From the NCBI GenBank assembly GCA_937139605.1, contig CAKZQG010000006.1, forward strand, positions 62,001 through 126,000: a stretch of 64,000 nt of DNA, written 5' to 3'. The notes beneath the pieces are model-generated. The model had not been told where the DNA came from. It saw only the letters and a program-made list of their open reading frames with translations, and did not search any database. The stretch is from an uncultured bacterium (GTDB taxonomy: Bacteria > DRYD01). The translations under genes were made by a program, and so were the position numbers. Shown one piece after another: positions 54,411 through 63,413 of this stretch (positions are counted from its first letter, which is position 1; every line of letters starts with the position of its first letter).

Positions 54411-55859
54411 ATGATAAAAAAACTAAAAAATATTAACGAATTTTTTAAACTAAAATTCCTACCATTAAATACTAATCTTTTATTTCATTTAAATAATAAT
54501 AAAACTTTCTTATTTTTCAATTTAGAAATATATAATATCCCATTTTTATTAAATTTAAAAAAAATATTAAAAGAATATAATGTAAATATTGATTTAATTT
54601 CAATAATTTTTCACAAAGTAAAAAATTATGAAGAGTATTTAGTATATGACTTAGATATTCCCATTTATATTTTATTTGATATTTTTGAAATTACTTTTTA
54701 TAAAAATAATAAACAATATTTATTAACTAATAAAAACTTTAAATTAGAGATAATAGATATTGAAACAGATCTAATTTTAAAGCCTATTATTTTTGGATTT
54801 AATGATAATAATGAAATATTTTTTATAACTGAAGAAAATTTTGAAAATTTTTTAATAAATGAAATTTTTTTATTTAATAACCCTAATATTAGTAATTTCA
54901 GTAATAACAATTACATATTAAATAGAAAAAACATTATAGATTTCAAGATAGAAAATAATTTAATTTTAGTTTTATTATATAATAATTTTAGCAGTTATTT
55001 ACATTTTTTTGATTTAGATTTTAATTTAAAATATACTATGGAATTTAGTAATGATTTTATTTCTTTTGATAGTTTTTATTTAAATAACAAAGAATTTATT
55101 TTAACTATTTATTCTATGTTAAATAAAAAAATAATTTTTTATAAAATTTTAATTGAAAGTAATAATATCAAAGTGATAAATCAAAAAGAATTTAAATCAA
55201 AAATAGATGATATAATTTATGTAAAATTAGTTAATAATTTTGTTATATTAAGTTCTTTTAATAGGATTTATTTTTATAGAATAGTTCCAGAAAGTAAGCA
55301 ATTAATTAATATTTTTGAAGAAGATACTAATTTATTTCCTTATAATGTTTCAGGTTATAATACTTCTTTTGATAAAAAAATAGTGGATGGTCAATGGAGA
55401 GAAACTATATGGGGAAATATTAAAGACATTACAATAAATGAAAATATTATTTTTGTTAGTGATAATCAATATTCAGATATAAGGTATTTAGATATAAATA
55501 CTGGTAAAAGTTATCATATTAAAATAAAAGGAATAAATAATTATGAAAATATAAAAGGGAAAATCTTATCTATCTTTTATTTTAATAATTATAATGAAAA
55601 TACTGATACTTTATTTTTTATAGATTCATTATTTAAAAAGATAAGATTTCTTTATAATAATTATACTTATAGTTTATTTTATGATGAAGAGATATATAAT
55701 TTTTCAAAAATACGAATTTTAGGTTATAAATCAGAAAATCTTATTCTTTATAATACAAATTCAAGTATCAAAAAAATAAAATTCCCTAATATAAAACTCT
55801 TAGTTAATAATAATTCTGAGCTAATTAATTTTATTCAAAAAGAGGAAATTAAGATATAA
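54411..55859 (+). CDS. Unknown protein, probable beta-propeller
   Basis: Not recognised with certainty. The 482-residue protein has an N-terminal part (about 1-125) of alternating helix and strand, and from about 150 onwards regular strand repeats (IDFKIENNLILVLLYN, IIYVKLVNNFVILSSFN, ITINENIIFVSDNQYSDIRYLDINTG, GKILSIFYFNN, DTLFFIDSLFKKIRFL) as in NHL/YVTN propellers. The motif WGNIKDITINEN...ISDN is NHL-like. A thioredoxin-like N-domain followed by NHL repeats (as in NHLRC2) is one possibility; I see no CxxC. No signal peptide. Composition is extreme in Asn, Phe, Ile. Confidence 0.6.
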   Translation: MIKKLKNINEFFKLKFLPLNTNLLFHLNNNKTFLFFNLEIYNIPFLLNLKKILKEYNVNIDLISIIFHKVKNYEEYLVYDLDIPIYILFDIFEITFYKNNKQYLLTNKNFKLEIIDIETDLILKPIIFGFNDNNEIFFITEENFENFLINEIFLFNNPNISNFSNNNYILNRKNIIDFKIENNLILVLLYNNFSSYLHFFDLDFNLKYTMEFSNDFISFDSFYLNNKEFILTIYSMLNKKIIFYKILIESNNIKVINQKEFKSKIDDIIYVKLVNNFVILSSFNRIYFYRIVPESKQLINIFEEDTNLFPYNVSGYNTSFDKKIVDGQWRETIWGNIKDITINENIIFVSDNQYSDIRYLDINTGKSYHIKIKGINNYENIKGKILSIFYFNNYNENTDTLFFIDSLFKKIRFLYNNYTYSLFYDEEIYNFSKIRILGYKSENLILYNTNSSIKKIKFPNIKLLVNNNSELINFIQKEEIKI

Positions 55860-55895
55860 AAATTAATGATATAATATAAAAGGGGTTGAATTAAT

Positions 55896-57395
55896 ATGTT
55901 AATAAAAGAAGAAAAGGGAATAGATAAATTAATAGATTTCTTTAAAACAGATAATTTAACTTCAGATTATATTGATAATCATTTAATAGATTTATTAGAA
56001 TCAAAGATAACGGATAGATCTAAATTATTAGCTAATAATAGAAAAGATTTAATGTATCCTAATTTAGATGAGCTTTCAGTAGTTAGACATTTTACCAATT
56101 TAAGCAGAAAAAACTGGGCTATTGATGTAGGAATCTATCCCTTAGGATCATGTACAATGAAATATAATCCTAAAATAAATGATTACATTGCAAAAGATAA
56201 AAGATTATTAAATTTACATCCATTAGAAAATCCAGAAAATATTCAAGGGGTTCTAAAGGTTTTAAAAGAATTAGAAAATTATATAAAAGAATTAGTAGGG
56301 ATGGATGAAGTTAGTTTATTACCTGCAGCAGGAGCACACGGAGAATATACCGCTTTGTTAATTGCTAAAAAATATTTTGAAAAAAAATATAAAGATAAAA
56401 ATAAAAAAGAGATAGTATTACTACCCGATAGTGCACATGGTACAAACCCAGCATCTGCTACTATGGCTAACTTTAAAGTTAAAACTATAAAAAGTGATCA
56501 TTCTGGCCAAATTGATCTAAAAGAGCTGGAAAATCATATTAAAGAATATAAAGAAAGTATTGCGGTATTTATGATAACTAATCCAAATACCTTAGGGATA
56601 TACGAAAAAAATATAGAAAAAATTACTGAAATATGTAAAGAAAATGATATATTAACTTATTATGATGGTGCGAATTTTAATGCAATAATAGGGAAGATAA
56701 GGCCAGGGGATATGGGTTTTGATATGCTTCATCTTAATTTACATAAAACTTTTTCTACTCCTCATGGCTCAGGAGGTCCAGGTAGTGGGCCTATTGCTGT
56801 AAAAGAATTTTTAGCTCCTTTCTTGCCTATTCCCAGAATCTCTCTTAAAGAAAGTTTATATTATTTAGATTTTGATTATCCAGATAGTATAGGATTAATT
56901 AGAGATTTTTGGGGTAATATTTTAGTTTTAATAAGAGCATTAGTTTATATTTTATCTTATGGCAATAGAATAAACGAGGTTGCAGAAAACAGTGTATTAA
57001 ATGCTAATTATTTAAAATTAAGGTTAAAAGATTATTTTATAGATGTGTATAAAGGGTTCTGTTGTCATGAATTTGTTTTATCTGCTTCTAATTATAAATC
57101 CAAAGGTATAAGAGCTTTTGATATAGCTAAAAGGTTATTAGATTATAATGTACATCCCCCAACTGTCTATTTTCCATTAATTGTAGAAGAATGTTTAATG
57201 ATAGAACCAACAGAAACCGAAAGTTTAGAAAGCTTAGAAAATTTTATAAATGCTATTGAAAATGTAATTAAAGAAATAGAAAATAACCCGGAATTAGTAA
57301 AAGAAGCTCCATTAACTACGCCTGTAAAAAGAATAAATGATGCTTTAGCCTCTAGAGACCCTAAACCTACTATTAAATCTGTCCTTAATTCCTAA
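55896..57395 (+). CDS. gcvPB: Glycine dehydrogenase (decarboxylating) subunit 2
   Basis: The PLP-binding beta subunit of the P-protein of the glycine cleavage system, in the two-subunit form. The 499-residue protein has LGSCTMKYNPKIN, LLPAAGAHGEYTALL, DSAHGTNPASATMANF, YYDGANFNAIIG and the PLP lysine in HLNLHKTFSTPHGSGGPGSGP. The C-terminus TPVKRINDALASRDP is typical. Its partner gcvPA and gcvH/gcvT are not in the window, which is unusual since gcvPA normally precedes gcvPB directly. A lipoyl transferase homologue lies three genes upstream. AAGGGG before the ATG. Confidence 0.95.
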   Translation: MLIKEEKGIDKLIDFFKTDNLTSDYIDNHLIDLLESKITDRSKLLANNRKDLMYPNLDELSVVRHFTNLSRKNWAIDVGIYPLGSCTMKYNPKINDYIAKDKRLLNLHPLENPENIQGVLKVLKELENYIKELVGMDEVSLLPAAGAHGEYTALLIAKKYFEKKYKDKNKKEIVLLPDSAHGTNPASATMANFKVKTIKSDHSGQIDLKELENHIKEYKESIAVFMITNPNTLGIYEKNIEKITEICKENDILTYYDGANFNAIIGKIRPGDMGFDMLHLNLHKTFSTPHGSGGPGSGPIAVKEFLAPFLPIPRISLKESLYYLDFDYPDSIGLIRDFWGNILVLIRALVYILSYGNRINEVAENSVLNANYLKLRLKDYFIDVYKGFCCHEFVLSASNYKSKGIRAFDIAKRLLDYNVHPPTVYFPLIVEECLMIEPTETESLESLENFINAIENVIKEIENNPELVKEAPLTTPVKRINDALASRDPKPTIKSVLNS

Positions 57396-57515
57396 AAAAT
57401 TAACAAAAATTTAATCTCTATAAGTGGTATTAAAATAAAAAAATATATATATTTAAATAAAAGAGCAACGATGGTAAAGTTATTCTATAATAAAAATTTA
57501 AAGAGGTGATAACAT

Positions 57516-58082
57516 ATGGTTAATGTTAATAAATTAACTAAATTACTAGTTTTTATATTAATGTGTATAATTGTTAATTTATTTTCAAAGACATTAGTGG
57601 AAGCCAAAAACCAAAAATCTCATTGTAATAATTATGCTACAAAATCTTATTTTAATAAAATCTGTGTAAAATACCCTTATATAGAATATAAAAGTAATGA
57701 TACTAATTATAATCATCCTAATGCATTATATCCAGTAAAAGCAGTAGAATTATATCCTATAAATGGTTCTAGTTCTTCAAGTAGTTATACAGTAAAGTAT
57801 AAAACAGTTTGTTATCCATATCCTGTATATTATGATTTATTTTTAAATAATTATCATAATAGTTATAATACTTCTAATTATTATTCTAGTAGTTATAAAA
57901 ATTACTCTTATTCTGGTTATTCAAGTTATTCAAGTTATAGTAATTCTTATTCATCATTTTCTTATTATACTTATTATGATCCTTATTATCTATATGAAAA
58001 TTATCCTTATTTAAATATAAAGATAAGTGGAGTTAAATATTATGATGCTAAAACAGGAGAATTTAAAGAAAGCAGTTTTTAA
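57516..58082 (+). CDS. Secreted tyrosine/serine-rich protein, unknown
   Basis: Not recognised. The 188-residue product has a signal peptide-like start (hydrophobic about 10-26, then TLVEAKNQ, a likely cleavage after VEA), a middle with CVKYPYIEYKS and VCYPYPVYYD, and a low-complexity stretch (about 115-165) dominated by Tyr, Ser and Asn (SYSGYSSYSSYSNSYSS). The end ISGVKYYDAKTGEFKESSF looks folded. Three Cys remain outside the repeat. Such Tyr/Ser-rich secreted proteins can be surface or adhesive polymers, but that is a guess. AGAGGTGAT is a strong ribosome site. It ends 34 bp before the hemH start. Confidence 0.65.
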   Translation: MVNVNKLTKLLVFILMCIIVNLFSKTLVEAKNQKSHCNNYATKSYFNKICVKYPYIEYKSNDTNYNHPNALYPVKAVELYPINGSSSSSSYTVKYKTVCYPYPVYYDLFLNNYHNSYNTSNYYSSSYKNYSYSGYSSYSSYSNSYSSFSYYTYYDPYYLYENYPYLNIKISGVKYYDAKTGEFKESSF

Positions 58083-58116
58083 TAATTATAATCTTAATAA
58101 TTATAATCAGAGTAGT

Positions 58117-59010
58117 ATGAAAGGGGTTTTATTATTAAGTTATGGTAGTATTTATAATATTGATGATGTAGAAAGATATTATAAACATATCTTAAAAGGT
58201 AAAGAATTAAGTAAGGAATTACTAGAAGAATTAAAGGAAAAGTATATAAAAATAGGGGGGAAAAGTCCATTAAATGAAATCTCTTTTTCAATAGCTAATA
58301 AATTACAATTATTACTAAATAGAAATTATCCTAATTTATATAAAGTTTATTTAGGTTTTAAGCATATTAATCCGTATATAGAAGAAATAGTTAAAAAAAT
58401 GGAAGATGATAATATCAAAGAAGCAGTTGCTATTATATTATCGCCTTATTATTCTAATTACAATATAAAAGATTACTTTGAAAGAGCTAAAAGTGATAAA
58501 ATAAATTTTAAATACATATATGGTTATCATTTAAATGAATATTTAATAAAAGGTTTTAAAGAGAATATAGAAAAAGTTTTAAAAGAAAATAGTATAGAAA
58601 TTACTGACAAAGTTTTATTTTTATTTAGTTTTCATAGTTTGCCTTATAAGGTTTTAGAACAAAATGATATATATGTTATTCAAATAAAGGAGATAGTAGA
58701 AAAATTAGTAAAGGAAGTTGGGATAATTAACTATGAAATAGGATATCAAAGTATTCCAAGTTATGCTAAAGAAAAATGGTTAGGCCCCGATATTATAAAA
58801 ATAATAGAAAATATTAATTCAAAAATAGAAACAATAATAAGTTGCCCTATTGGATTTATTAATGATCATTTAGAAGTTTTATATGATATAGATATACTTT
58901 TAAAAGAAGAAGTTTTAAAAAAAGGAATTAATTTTTATAGAATAGAATTATTAAATGATAGTGATATTTTTATAAAATGCTTAGAAAGTTTAATAATCAA
59001 AGACTATTAA
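58117..59010 (+). CDS. hemH: Ferrochelatase
   Basis: Ferrochelatase inserts Fe2+ into porphyrin (protoporphyrin or coproporphyrin) at the end of haem synthesis. Of 298 residues, KGVLLLSYGSIYNIDDVERYYKHI opens the domain (in part), KYIKIGGKSPLNEIS follows, the active-site His is in FLFSFHSLPYKVLEQ, the family strip GYQSIPSYAKEKWLGPDI and the acidic site ISCPIGFINDHLEVLYDID are present. The frame is open 30 codons upstream (into the preceding gene), but the family start aligns with the ATG at 58117. No strong Shine-Dalgarno. No other hem genes are adjacent. Confidence 0.9.
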   Translation: MKGVLLLSYGSIYNIDDVERYYKHILKGKELSKELLEELKEKYIKIGGKSPLNEISFSIANKLQLLLNRNYPNLYKVYLGFKHINPYIEEIVKKMEDDNIKEAVAIILSPYYSNYNIKDYFERAKSDKINFKYIYGYHLNEYLIKGFKENIEKVLKENSIEITDKVLFLFSFHSLPYKVLEQNDIYVIQIKEIVEKLVKEVGIINYEIGYQSIPSYAKEKWLGPDIIKIIENINSKIETIISCPIGFINDHLEVLYDIDILLKEEVLKKGINFYRIELLNDSDIFIKCLESLIIKDY

Positions 59011-59065
59011 AAAATAATTATAATTTCATAAAATAAGTAAAATAAATAAAAAGGAGAAAAAAATA

Positions 59066-59863
59066 ATGATAAACAATAAAATTAAAACTAATTTATATAT
59101 TATTATAATATCTTTTATAATTTTATTATTTTCAATGATTTATATTCATTCTGAAAGTAATATGATATTATATTATAAATTAGAGACTACATATAATACA
59201 AGTCCAGATATTACACAATTACCTAGTGATAAAACTAAAGATAATTATCAAGAAAATACGAAACAAACGGTGGATTTTTATGTTAGTGAAAATAAAATTA
59301 GATTAAATACAAAAGAATTATCAGATAATCAAATAGTTACAGATGCAAGTGTAATTTTAGAAGATAATAATAATAATATACTTTTTTATATTATTGATAA
59401 TATTCAAAAATATTATGCGGTAATCAATCAAGAAAATATGAATACTTTTTTACAAGATCAAAACAAAATAAATGAGATAATAAATAGTTCAACTATAAAA
59501 AAAGAAGGAACAGAAAAAATTGGGAATCTAACTACAGATAAGTATTCTATTTATTATCAAAATAAAAAAATATTAGAATTATATGTAGTTGATTACAAAG
59601 AATTAATTCCTACAAATTATCAAAATAATTTTAAAAAATTATACTTAGAATCCAAAATATTTAATAAATTTAATAGCTACTTTAATGAATTAGGAAATAA
59701 AATAACTACAAAAATTTCTTCAGGATATATCCCCATAAAATATAATCTATTTGAAAATAATAAATTAACAGGTACTACTTTATTAAAGGAAATAAAATTT
59801 ATTGAATATAATAAAAGTTATTTTGAGATACCTTCAGATTACAAAAAAGTAGATTTTAAATAA
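59066..59863 (+). CDS. DUF4412-like envelope protein
   Basis: A 265-residue protein with an N-terminal signal anchor (about 10-28, ending in HSES). The rest is beta-rich: ILYYKLETTYNTSPD, VDFYVSENKIRLNTKE, KKEGTEKIGNLTTDKYSIY (the 'IAGYKC..Y.V' element of DUF4412-type families) and the end YFEIPSDYKKVDF, also typical. It probably sits in the periplasm or on the outer membrane like LolA-fold proteins; the function is unknown. AAGGAG 9 nt before the ATG. It is followed by the FolD homologue 13 bp later. Confidence 0.65.
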   Translation: MINNKIKTNLYIIIISFIILLFSMIYIHSESNMILYYKLETTYNTSPDITQLPSDKTKDNYQENTKQTVDFYVSENKIRLNTKELSDNQIVTDASVILEDNNNNILFYIIDNIQKYYAVINQENMNTFLQDQNKINEIINSSTIKKEGTEKIGNLTTDKYSIYYQNKKILELYVVDYKELIPTNYQNNFKKLYLESKIFNKFNSYFNELGNKITTKISSGYIPIKYNLFENNKLTGTTLLKEIKFIEYNKSYFEIPSDYKKVDFK

Positions 59864-59876
59864 TTAAGAATAAATT

Positions 59877-60785
59877 ATGAATGAATTAATTAAAAATAAT
59901 ATAGAAACCAAAATATTAGATGCTAACTTTATAAAAGATTATAAAAATGATTTATTAAAAAAATTTGAAAAAATTAATTTTAATTATGAAGATAAATATG
60001 TTTATATAATATATTTTACTACTTCTAAGAACAATTATTTTGCTAAAAATCAGAATAAAATTTTTAATAATATAAAAACTAAGAATTCTTTTATTATTTC
60101 AAAATTAATAGAAATAAACCCAAATGTTATAAAATTACAAGAATTCATAGAATTAATTCACAAAATAAGTAATAATGATAATACAATAGGTATTAATATA
60201 GAACTTCCATTACCTTTAAATTATAGAAACTATCAAACTGAAATATTTTTAAAAATAAATAGATTTAAAGATATAGATTGTTTAAATCCGATAAATTACT
60301 ATGAATTTTTAGAAAAAGATAAAAATAAACTAGATGATATAATAATTCCGTCGGTAGCAAACTCAGTAAAAATAATGATGGATTATTATGATATTAATTA
60401 TAACAAAAAGGATATAGTTATATTAGGTAATAGTTTATATACTGGTTTTTCAATTGCAGCATTATTTTTAAAGTTTGATTCAACTGTTTATTTATTTAAT
60501 AAACATACAAGAGATATAAAAAGTAAAAGTATAATAGGAGATATTTTAGTAAGTGCAACAGGGGTTATCAATCTAGTTGATAAAAATTATATAAAAGAGG
60601 GTGCATGTGTGATAGATGTAGGCTTTGAAGTATATAATAATAAAATTTATGGGGATGTTAATTTAGAAGATTTAATTAACAAAGCTCAAGCAGTTTCTAT
60701 TGTACCCAATGGAATTGGTAGAATCTGTAATTATTCTGCTTTATTAAATCTATATAAAAACTTATTAAGAGCTAATATAATCTAA
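59877..60785 (+). CDS. folD: FolD homologue with altered catalytic motifs
   Basis: FolD interconverts methylene-, methenyl- and formyl-tetrahydrofolate. The 302-residue protein keeps the fold: GINIELPLPLNYR (usually GILVQLPLP), RFKDIDCLNP (KDVDGF), DIVILGNSLYTGFSIAALFL (GRSxxVGxPxA), DILVSATGVINLVDKNYIKEGACVIDVGF and VSIVPNGIGRICNYSALLNL (PVPGGVGPMTxA). The substrate-site Gln is Glu, DVDG is DIDC and PGGVGP is PNGIGR, so activity or cofactor choice may differ. It could be the only FolD of a fast-evolving genome or a paralogue with another role. Confidence 0.8.
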   Translation: MNELIKNNIETKILDANFIKDYKNDLLKKFEKINFNYEDKYVYIIYFTTSKNNYFAKNQNKIFNNIKTKNSFIISKLIEINPNVIKLQEFIELIHKISNNDNTIGINIELPLPLNYRNYQTEIFLKINRFKDIDCLNPINYYEFLEKDKNKLDDIIIPSVANSVKIMMDYYDINYNKKDIVILGNSLYTGFSIAALFLKFDSTVYLFNKHTRDIKSKSIIGDILVSATGVINLVDKNYIKEGACVIDVGFEVYNNKIYGDVNLEDLINKAQAVSIVPNGIGRICNYSALLNLYKNLLRANII

Positions 60786-60790
60786 ATGAT

Positions 60791-61318
60791 ATGTTGGAAA
60801 ATAGGAAGAAAGTTTTACCTGAAGAAATAGAATTAAAAAACGCTAATATAGTAGATGTTTTTATATTTTACAAATATTTAGATGATACAGAGATAGTAAA
60901 AAAAGCGTTTGGAATAACTGAGATAACTAAACAAGTTCAAGAAAATATATCAAAATTAAAGAAAACAATGTTCATTAATAGATCTAATTTTAAAGCTATA
61001 AAGTATAATAATAAAACTGTGGGATTTATTCAAATAGCTTTTGATAATCATAATGAAGTTAGATTAGGGATAGTAATAGGTGATAAGAAACTATGGAATC
61101 AAAACATCGGAACAATAAGTATGAAGAAAATAATTAAATTTATTTTTGATAATTATAAATATGTTAATCAGATTATATTAGATACTGCAGTGTTTAACGT
61201 TGCTGCAAAAAAGTGCTTTGAAAAAGCGGGGTTTAAATTATATAACCAAGACACTCAACGATTTTATTTTAAAATTACTAAAGAAGATTACTTGAATAAT
61301 ATTTCTAATTATTTATAA
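60791..61318 (+). CDS. GNAT family N-acetyltransferase
   Basis: A 175-residue GNAT. The acetyl-CoA-binding strip is EVRLGIVIGDKKLWNQNIGTISMKKIIKF-like (motif A, with NQNIGT replacing Q/RxxGxG/A), followed by QIILDTAVFNVAAKKCFEKAGFKLY (motif B), as in RimJ/RimL-type enzymes. The acceptor amine is unknown. It begins 5 bp after the FolD homologue and is followed by rpiB. The first ATG is chosen; the family part begins near residue 15. Confidence 0.85.
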   Translation: MLENRKKVLPEEIELKNANIVDVFIFYKYLDDTEIVKKAFGITEITKQVQENISKLKKTMFINRSNFKAIKYNNKTVGFIQIAFDNHNEVRLGIVIGDKKLWNQNIGTISMKKIIKFIFDNYKYVNQIILDTAVFNVAAKKCFEKAGFKLYNQDTQRFYFKITKEDYLNNISNYL

Positions 61319-61351
61319 AATTACAATAAAATTAAATTTATAAGTAAGTAT

Positions 61352-61876
61352 ATGAGTATAAAGAAAGTATTTATAGGGAACGATCATGCTGGCAAAGATT
61401 TAAAGGAATTAATAATTAGTTATTTAAAAGATAATTACAGTGATATAGAAGTTATAAATTTAGGGACAGATAGTTATGAAAGTTGCGATTATCCTGATTA
61501 TGCTAAATCAGTTAGTTTAAAAGTATTAGAAAATGAAGATAGTATAGGGGTATTAATATGTGGAACAGGGATAGGGATGTCTATAGCTGCTAATAAAATC
61601 CCTGGAATAAGAGCTGCGTTATGTTATAATTCGACTGCTGCAAAATTTGCAAGATTACATAATAATGCTAATGTCCTATGTTTAGGTCAAAGAATGATTG
61701 GCATTGAACTGGCTAAAGATATAATAGATACTTTTATTAAAACAGAATTTGAAAAAGGAAGACACTTACAAAGAGTTAATAAAATTGAATATATTAACAA
61801 AAATGATACACAAAATATAAATTTAAAAAATTTAGAAGAAAAAAGCTCTGAAAAAAGCTTTAAAAATTTATGTTAA
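61352..61876 (+). CDS. rpiB: Ribose-5-phosphate isomerase B
   Basis: RpiB interconverts ribose-5-phosphate and ribulose-5-phosphate. The 174-residue protein has VFIGNDHAGKDLKELI, NLGTDSYESCDYPDYAKSV, GVLICGTGIGMSIAANKIPGIRAALC (with the anion hole) and NANVLCLGQRMIG. The usual length is about 145-150; the last 25 residues (Asn/Lys/Glu/Ser-rich) are extra. It overlaps the next gene by 7 bp, so the two are translationally coupled. Confidence 0.93.
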   Translation: MSIKKVFIGNDHAGKDLKELIISYLKDNYSDIEVINLGTDSYESCDYPDYAKSVSLKVLENEDSIGVLICGTGIGMSIAANKIPGIRAALCYNSTAAKFARLHNNANVLCLGQRMIGIELAKDIIDTFIKTEFEKGRHLQRVNKIEYINKNDTQNINLKNLEEKSSEKSFKNLC

Positions 61877-62838
61877 TTTACATATCAGTTTTTCTTACTT
61901 CTTTATTAATATGTTTTTTAATTACTCCGGTTATAATAAATATAGCAAAGAGATATAATATAGTAGATAAACCAGATATTAGGAAAATTCATAAAGAACC
62001 TATTCCCCGAATCGGTGGCTTAGCTATTATAATTAGTATTATTTTTACTTCTTTTTTTTATTTGACTACTTTGTATATTTTTGATCCTAATTTTTTAGTT
62101 TTAAAATATTTTAAGTATAAATTTACTCAAATATTAGGGTTAGCTATATCTTTTTTAGTGATATTAATAACTGGTATATTAGATGATATAAAAGATTTAA
62201 GTGCCATAAAGAAATTAATGATTCAATTATTGGTTGGTAATATTTTATTTCTTACAGGTACAAAGGTAGATTTTTTTATATTTCCAAATGAAATAATTTT
62301 AAATAATATCATAAACTATATATTTACAATATTATGGGTAGTAGGTTTGATGAATGCTATAAATTTATTAGATGGATTAGATGGATTATTATCGGGGGTA
62401 TCATTTATTATATCTATAACCTTAGGAGTATTAGCAATAGCTAAGGGGCAAACAGTATTAGCTATAATTATTTTTTCATTAAGCGGAGCTTTATTAGGGT
62501 TTTTAAGATATAATTTTAATCCTGCTAAAATATTTTTAGGAGATACTGGTAGCTTATTTATAGGTTTATTTATGTCAGTTATATCTATCTTAGGATATTT
62601 TAAAAAAGCTACTTTTATATCATTTGTTATTCCTATCTTAATATTTGCATTACCTATTTTAGATACTATATTAGCTATAATAAGAAGAGCCTTAAAAAAG
62701 CAACCTATTTTTAAACCGGATAAAGAACATCTACATCATCTATTATTGAAATCTGGGTTATCTCAAAAACAAACAGTTACAATATTTTATATAATTACTT
62801 TATTATTATCTATCTTAGTTATTTCTATTGCTAAATAA
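61870..62838 (+). CDS. Polyprenyl-phosphate sugar-1-phosphate transferase (WecA/TagO/MraY family)
   Basis: An integral membrane enzyme of about 10 helices (322 residues) that moves GlcNAc-1-phosphate (or similar) onto undecaprenyl phosphate to begin envelope polymer synthesis. Signatures: KPDIRKIHKEPIPRIGGLAI, GILDDIKDLSAIKKL (the DD pair), NAINLLDGLDGLLSG, NPAKIFLGDTGSLFIG and DKEHLHHLLLKSGLSQ (the His motif). The HIHHRLL-type end points to WecA/TagO rather than MraY. It may supply the acceptor for the WecG/TagA enzyme at 29.3-30.1 kb. Confidence 0.92.
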   Translation: MLIYISVFLTSLLICFLITPVIINIAKRYNIVDKPDIRKIHKEPIPRIGGLAIIISIIFTSFFYLTTLYIFDPNFLVLKYFKYKFTQILGLAISFLVILITGILDDIKDLSAIKKLMIQLLVGNILFLTGTKVDFFIFPNEIILNNIINYIFTILWVVGLMNAINLLDGLDGLLSGVSFIISITLGVLAIAKGQTVLAIIIFSLSGALLGFLRYNFNPAKIFLGDTGSLFIGLFMSVISILGYFKKATFISFVIPILIFALPILDTILAIIRRALKKQPIFKPDKEHLHHLLLKSGLSQKQTVTIFYIITLLLSILVISIAK

Positions 62839-62844
62839 TTAATT

Positions 62845-63381
62845 ATGATTAAATTAGTAAGTTTTTTCTTAATTTTACTGACTTATTTTTTCATTTATAT
62901 ACTTTTTTTTAATAGTATTAAAAGTCCTTACAATTTAATAGAAGGAGAATATTATTCATTAACAGAGTTACCTTCTTTTAAAAATCAGGTTATAATGTTT
63001 AATTTTTATGATGGTTACAAATACAATAAGCAGTTTTATGGAAGAGGAAATGGTAAAATTAAAATAATTAAAGACTACCTTTATCTAAATGAAAGCATTA
63101 TTACTAACAAATATTTTCCAAATATAAAATTCTTTAAAATTCCATATAATAATATAAATATAGACTTGATTTATAATTTAAGGTTATCTAAAATAATATC
63201 TTTAAGAATAAATGAAAATACAATAGAAAATGAAAATATAATTAATTACAAAATAGATATATTAGAATCCAAAGAAGATTATATATATTTTTTGCTTTAT
63301 TCACAAGGAAAAATATTATTAAAAGATAATATATATATAGAAGAATTTTTATTAAAGTTAATATTTATAAGAAAAAACTAA
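62845..63381 (+). CDS. Membrane-anchored unknown protein
   Basis: Not recognised. The 178-residue product has one N-terminal hydrophobic helix (about 4-24) followed by a beta-rich soluble part with GEYYSLTELPSFKNQVIMFNF and KYNKQFYGRGNGKIKIIKDYLYL, and repeated short strands to the end. It would face the periplasm. It starts 6 bp after the WecA-type gene, so it may act with envelope synthesis, but context is the only support. Confidence 0.55.
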   Translation: MIKLVSFFLILLTYFFIYILFFNSIKSPYNLIEGEYYSLTELPSFKNQVIMFNFYDGYKYNKQFYGRGNGKIKIIKDYLYLNESIITNKYFPNIKFFKIPYNNINIDLIYNLRLSKIISLRINENTIENENIINYKIDILESKEDYIYFLLYSQGKILLKDNIYIEEFLLKLIFIRKN

Positions 63382-63413
63382 AAAATCTAAGGTAAATGAT
63401 ATTTCAGTAAGAT

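Noticed and set aside
57880-57970. Possible DNA repeat array in the Tyr/Ser-rich gene
   Set aside because: The TATTCAAGT-like repeats are codon-level reflections of the Ser/Tyr-rich protein and do not extend outside the frame.
58027-58116. 30 extra N-terminal codons for ferrochelatase
   Set aside because: They overlap the end of the preceding gene and do not resemble the family; KGVLLLSYGS is the normal N-terminus.
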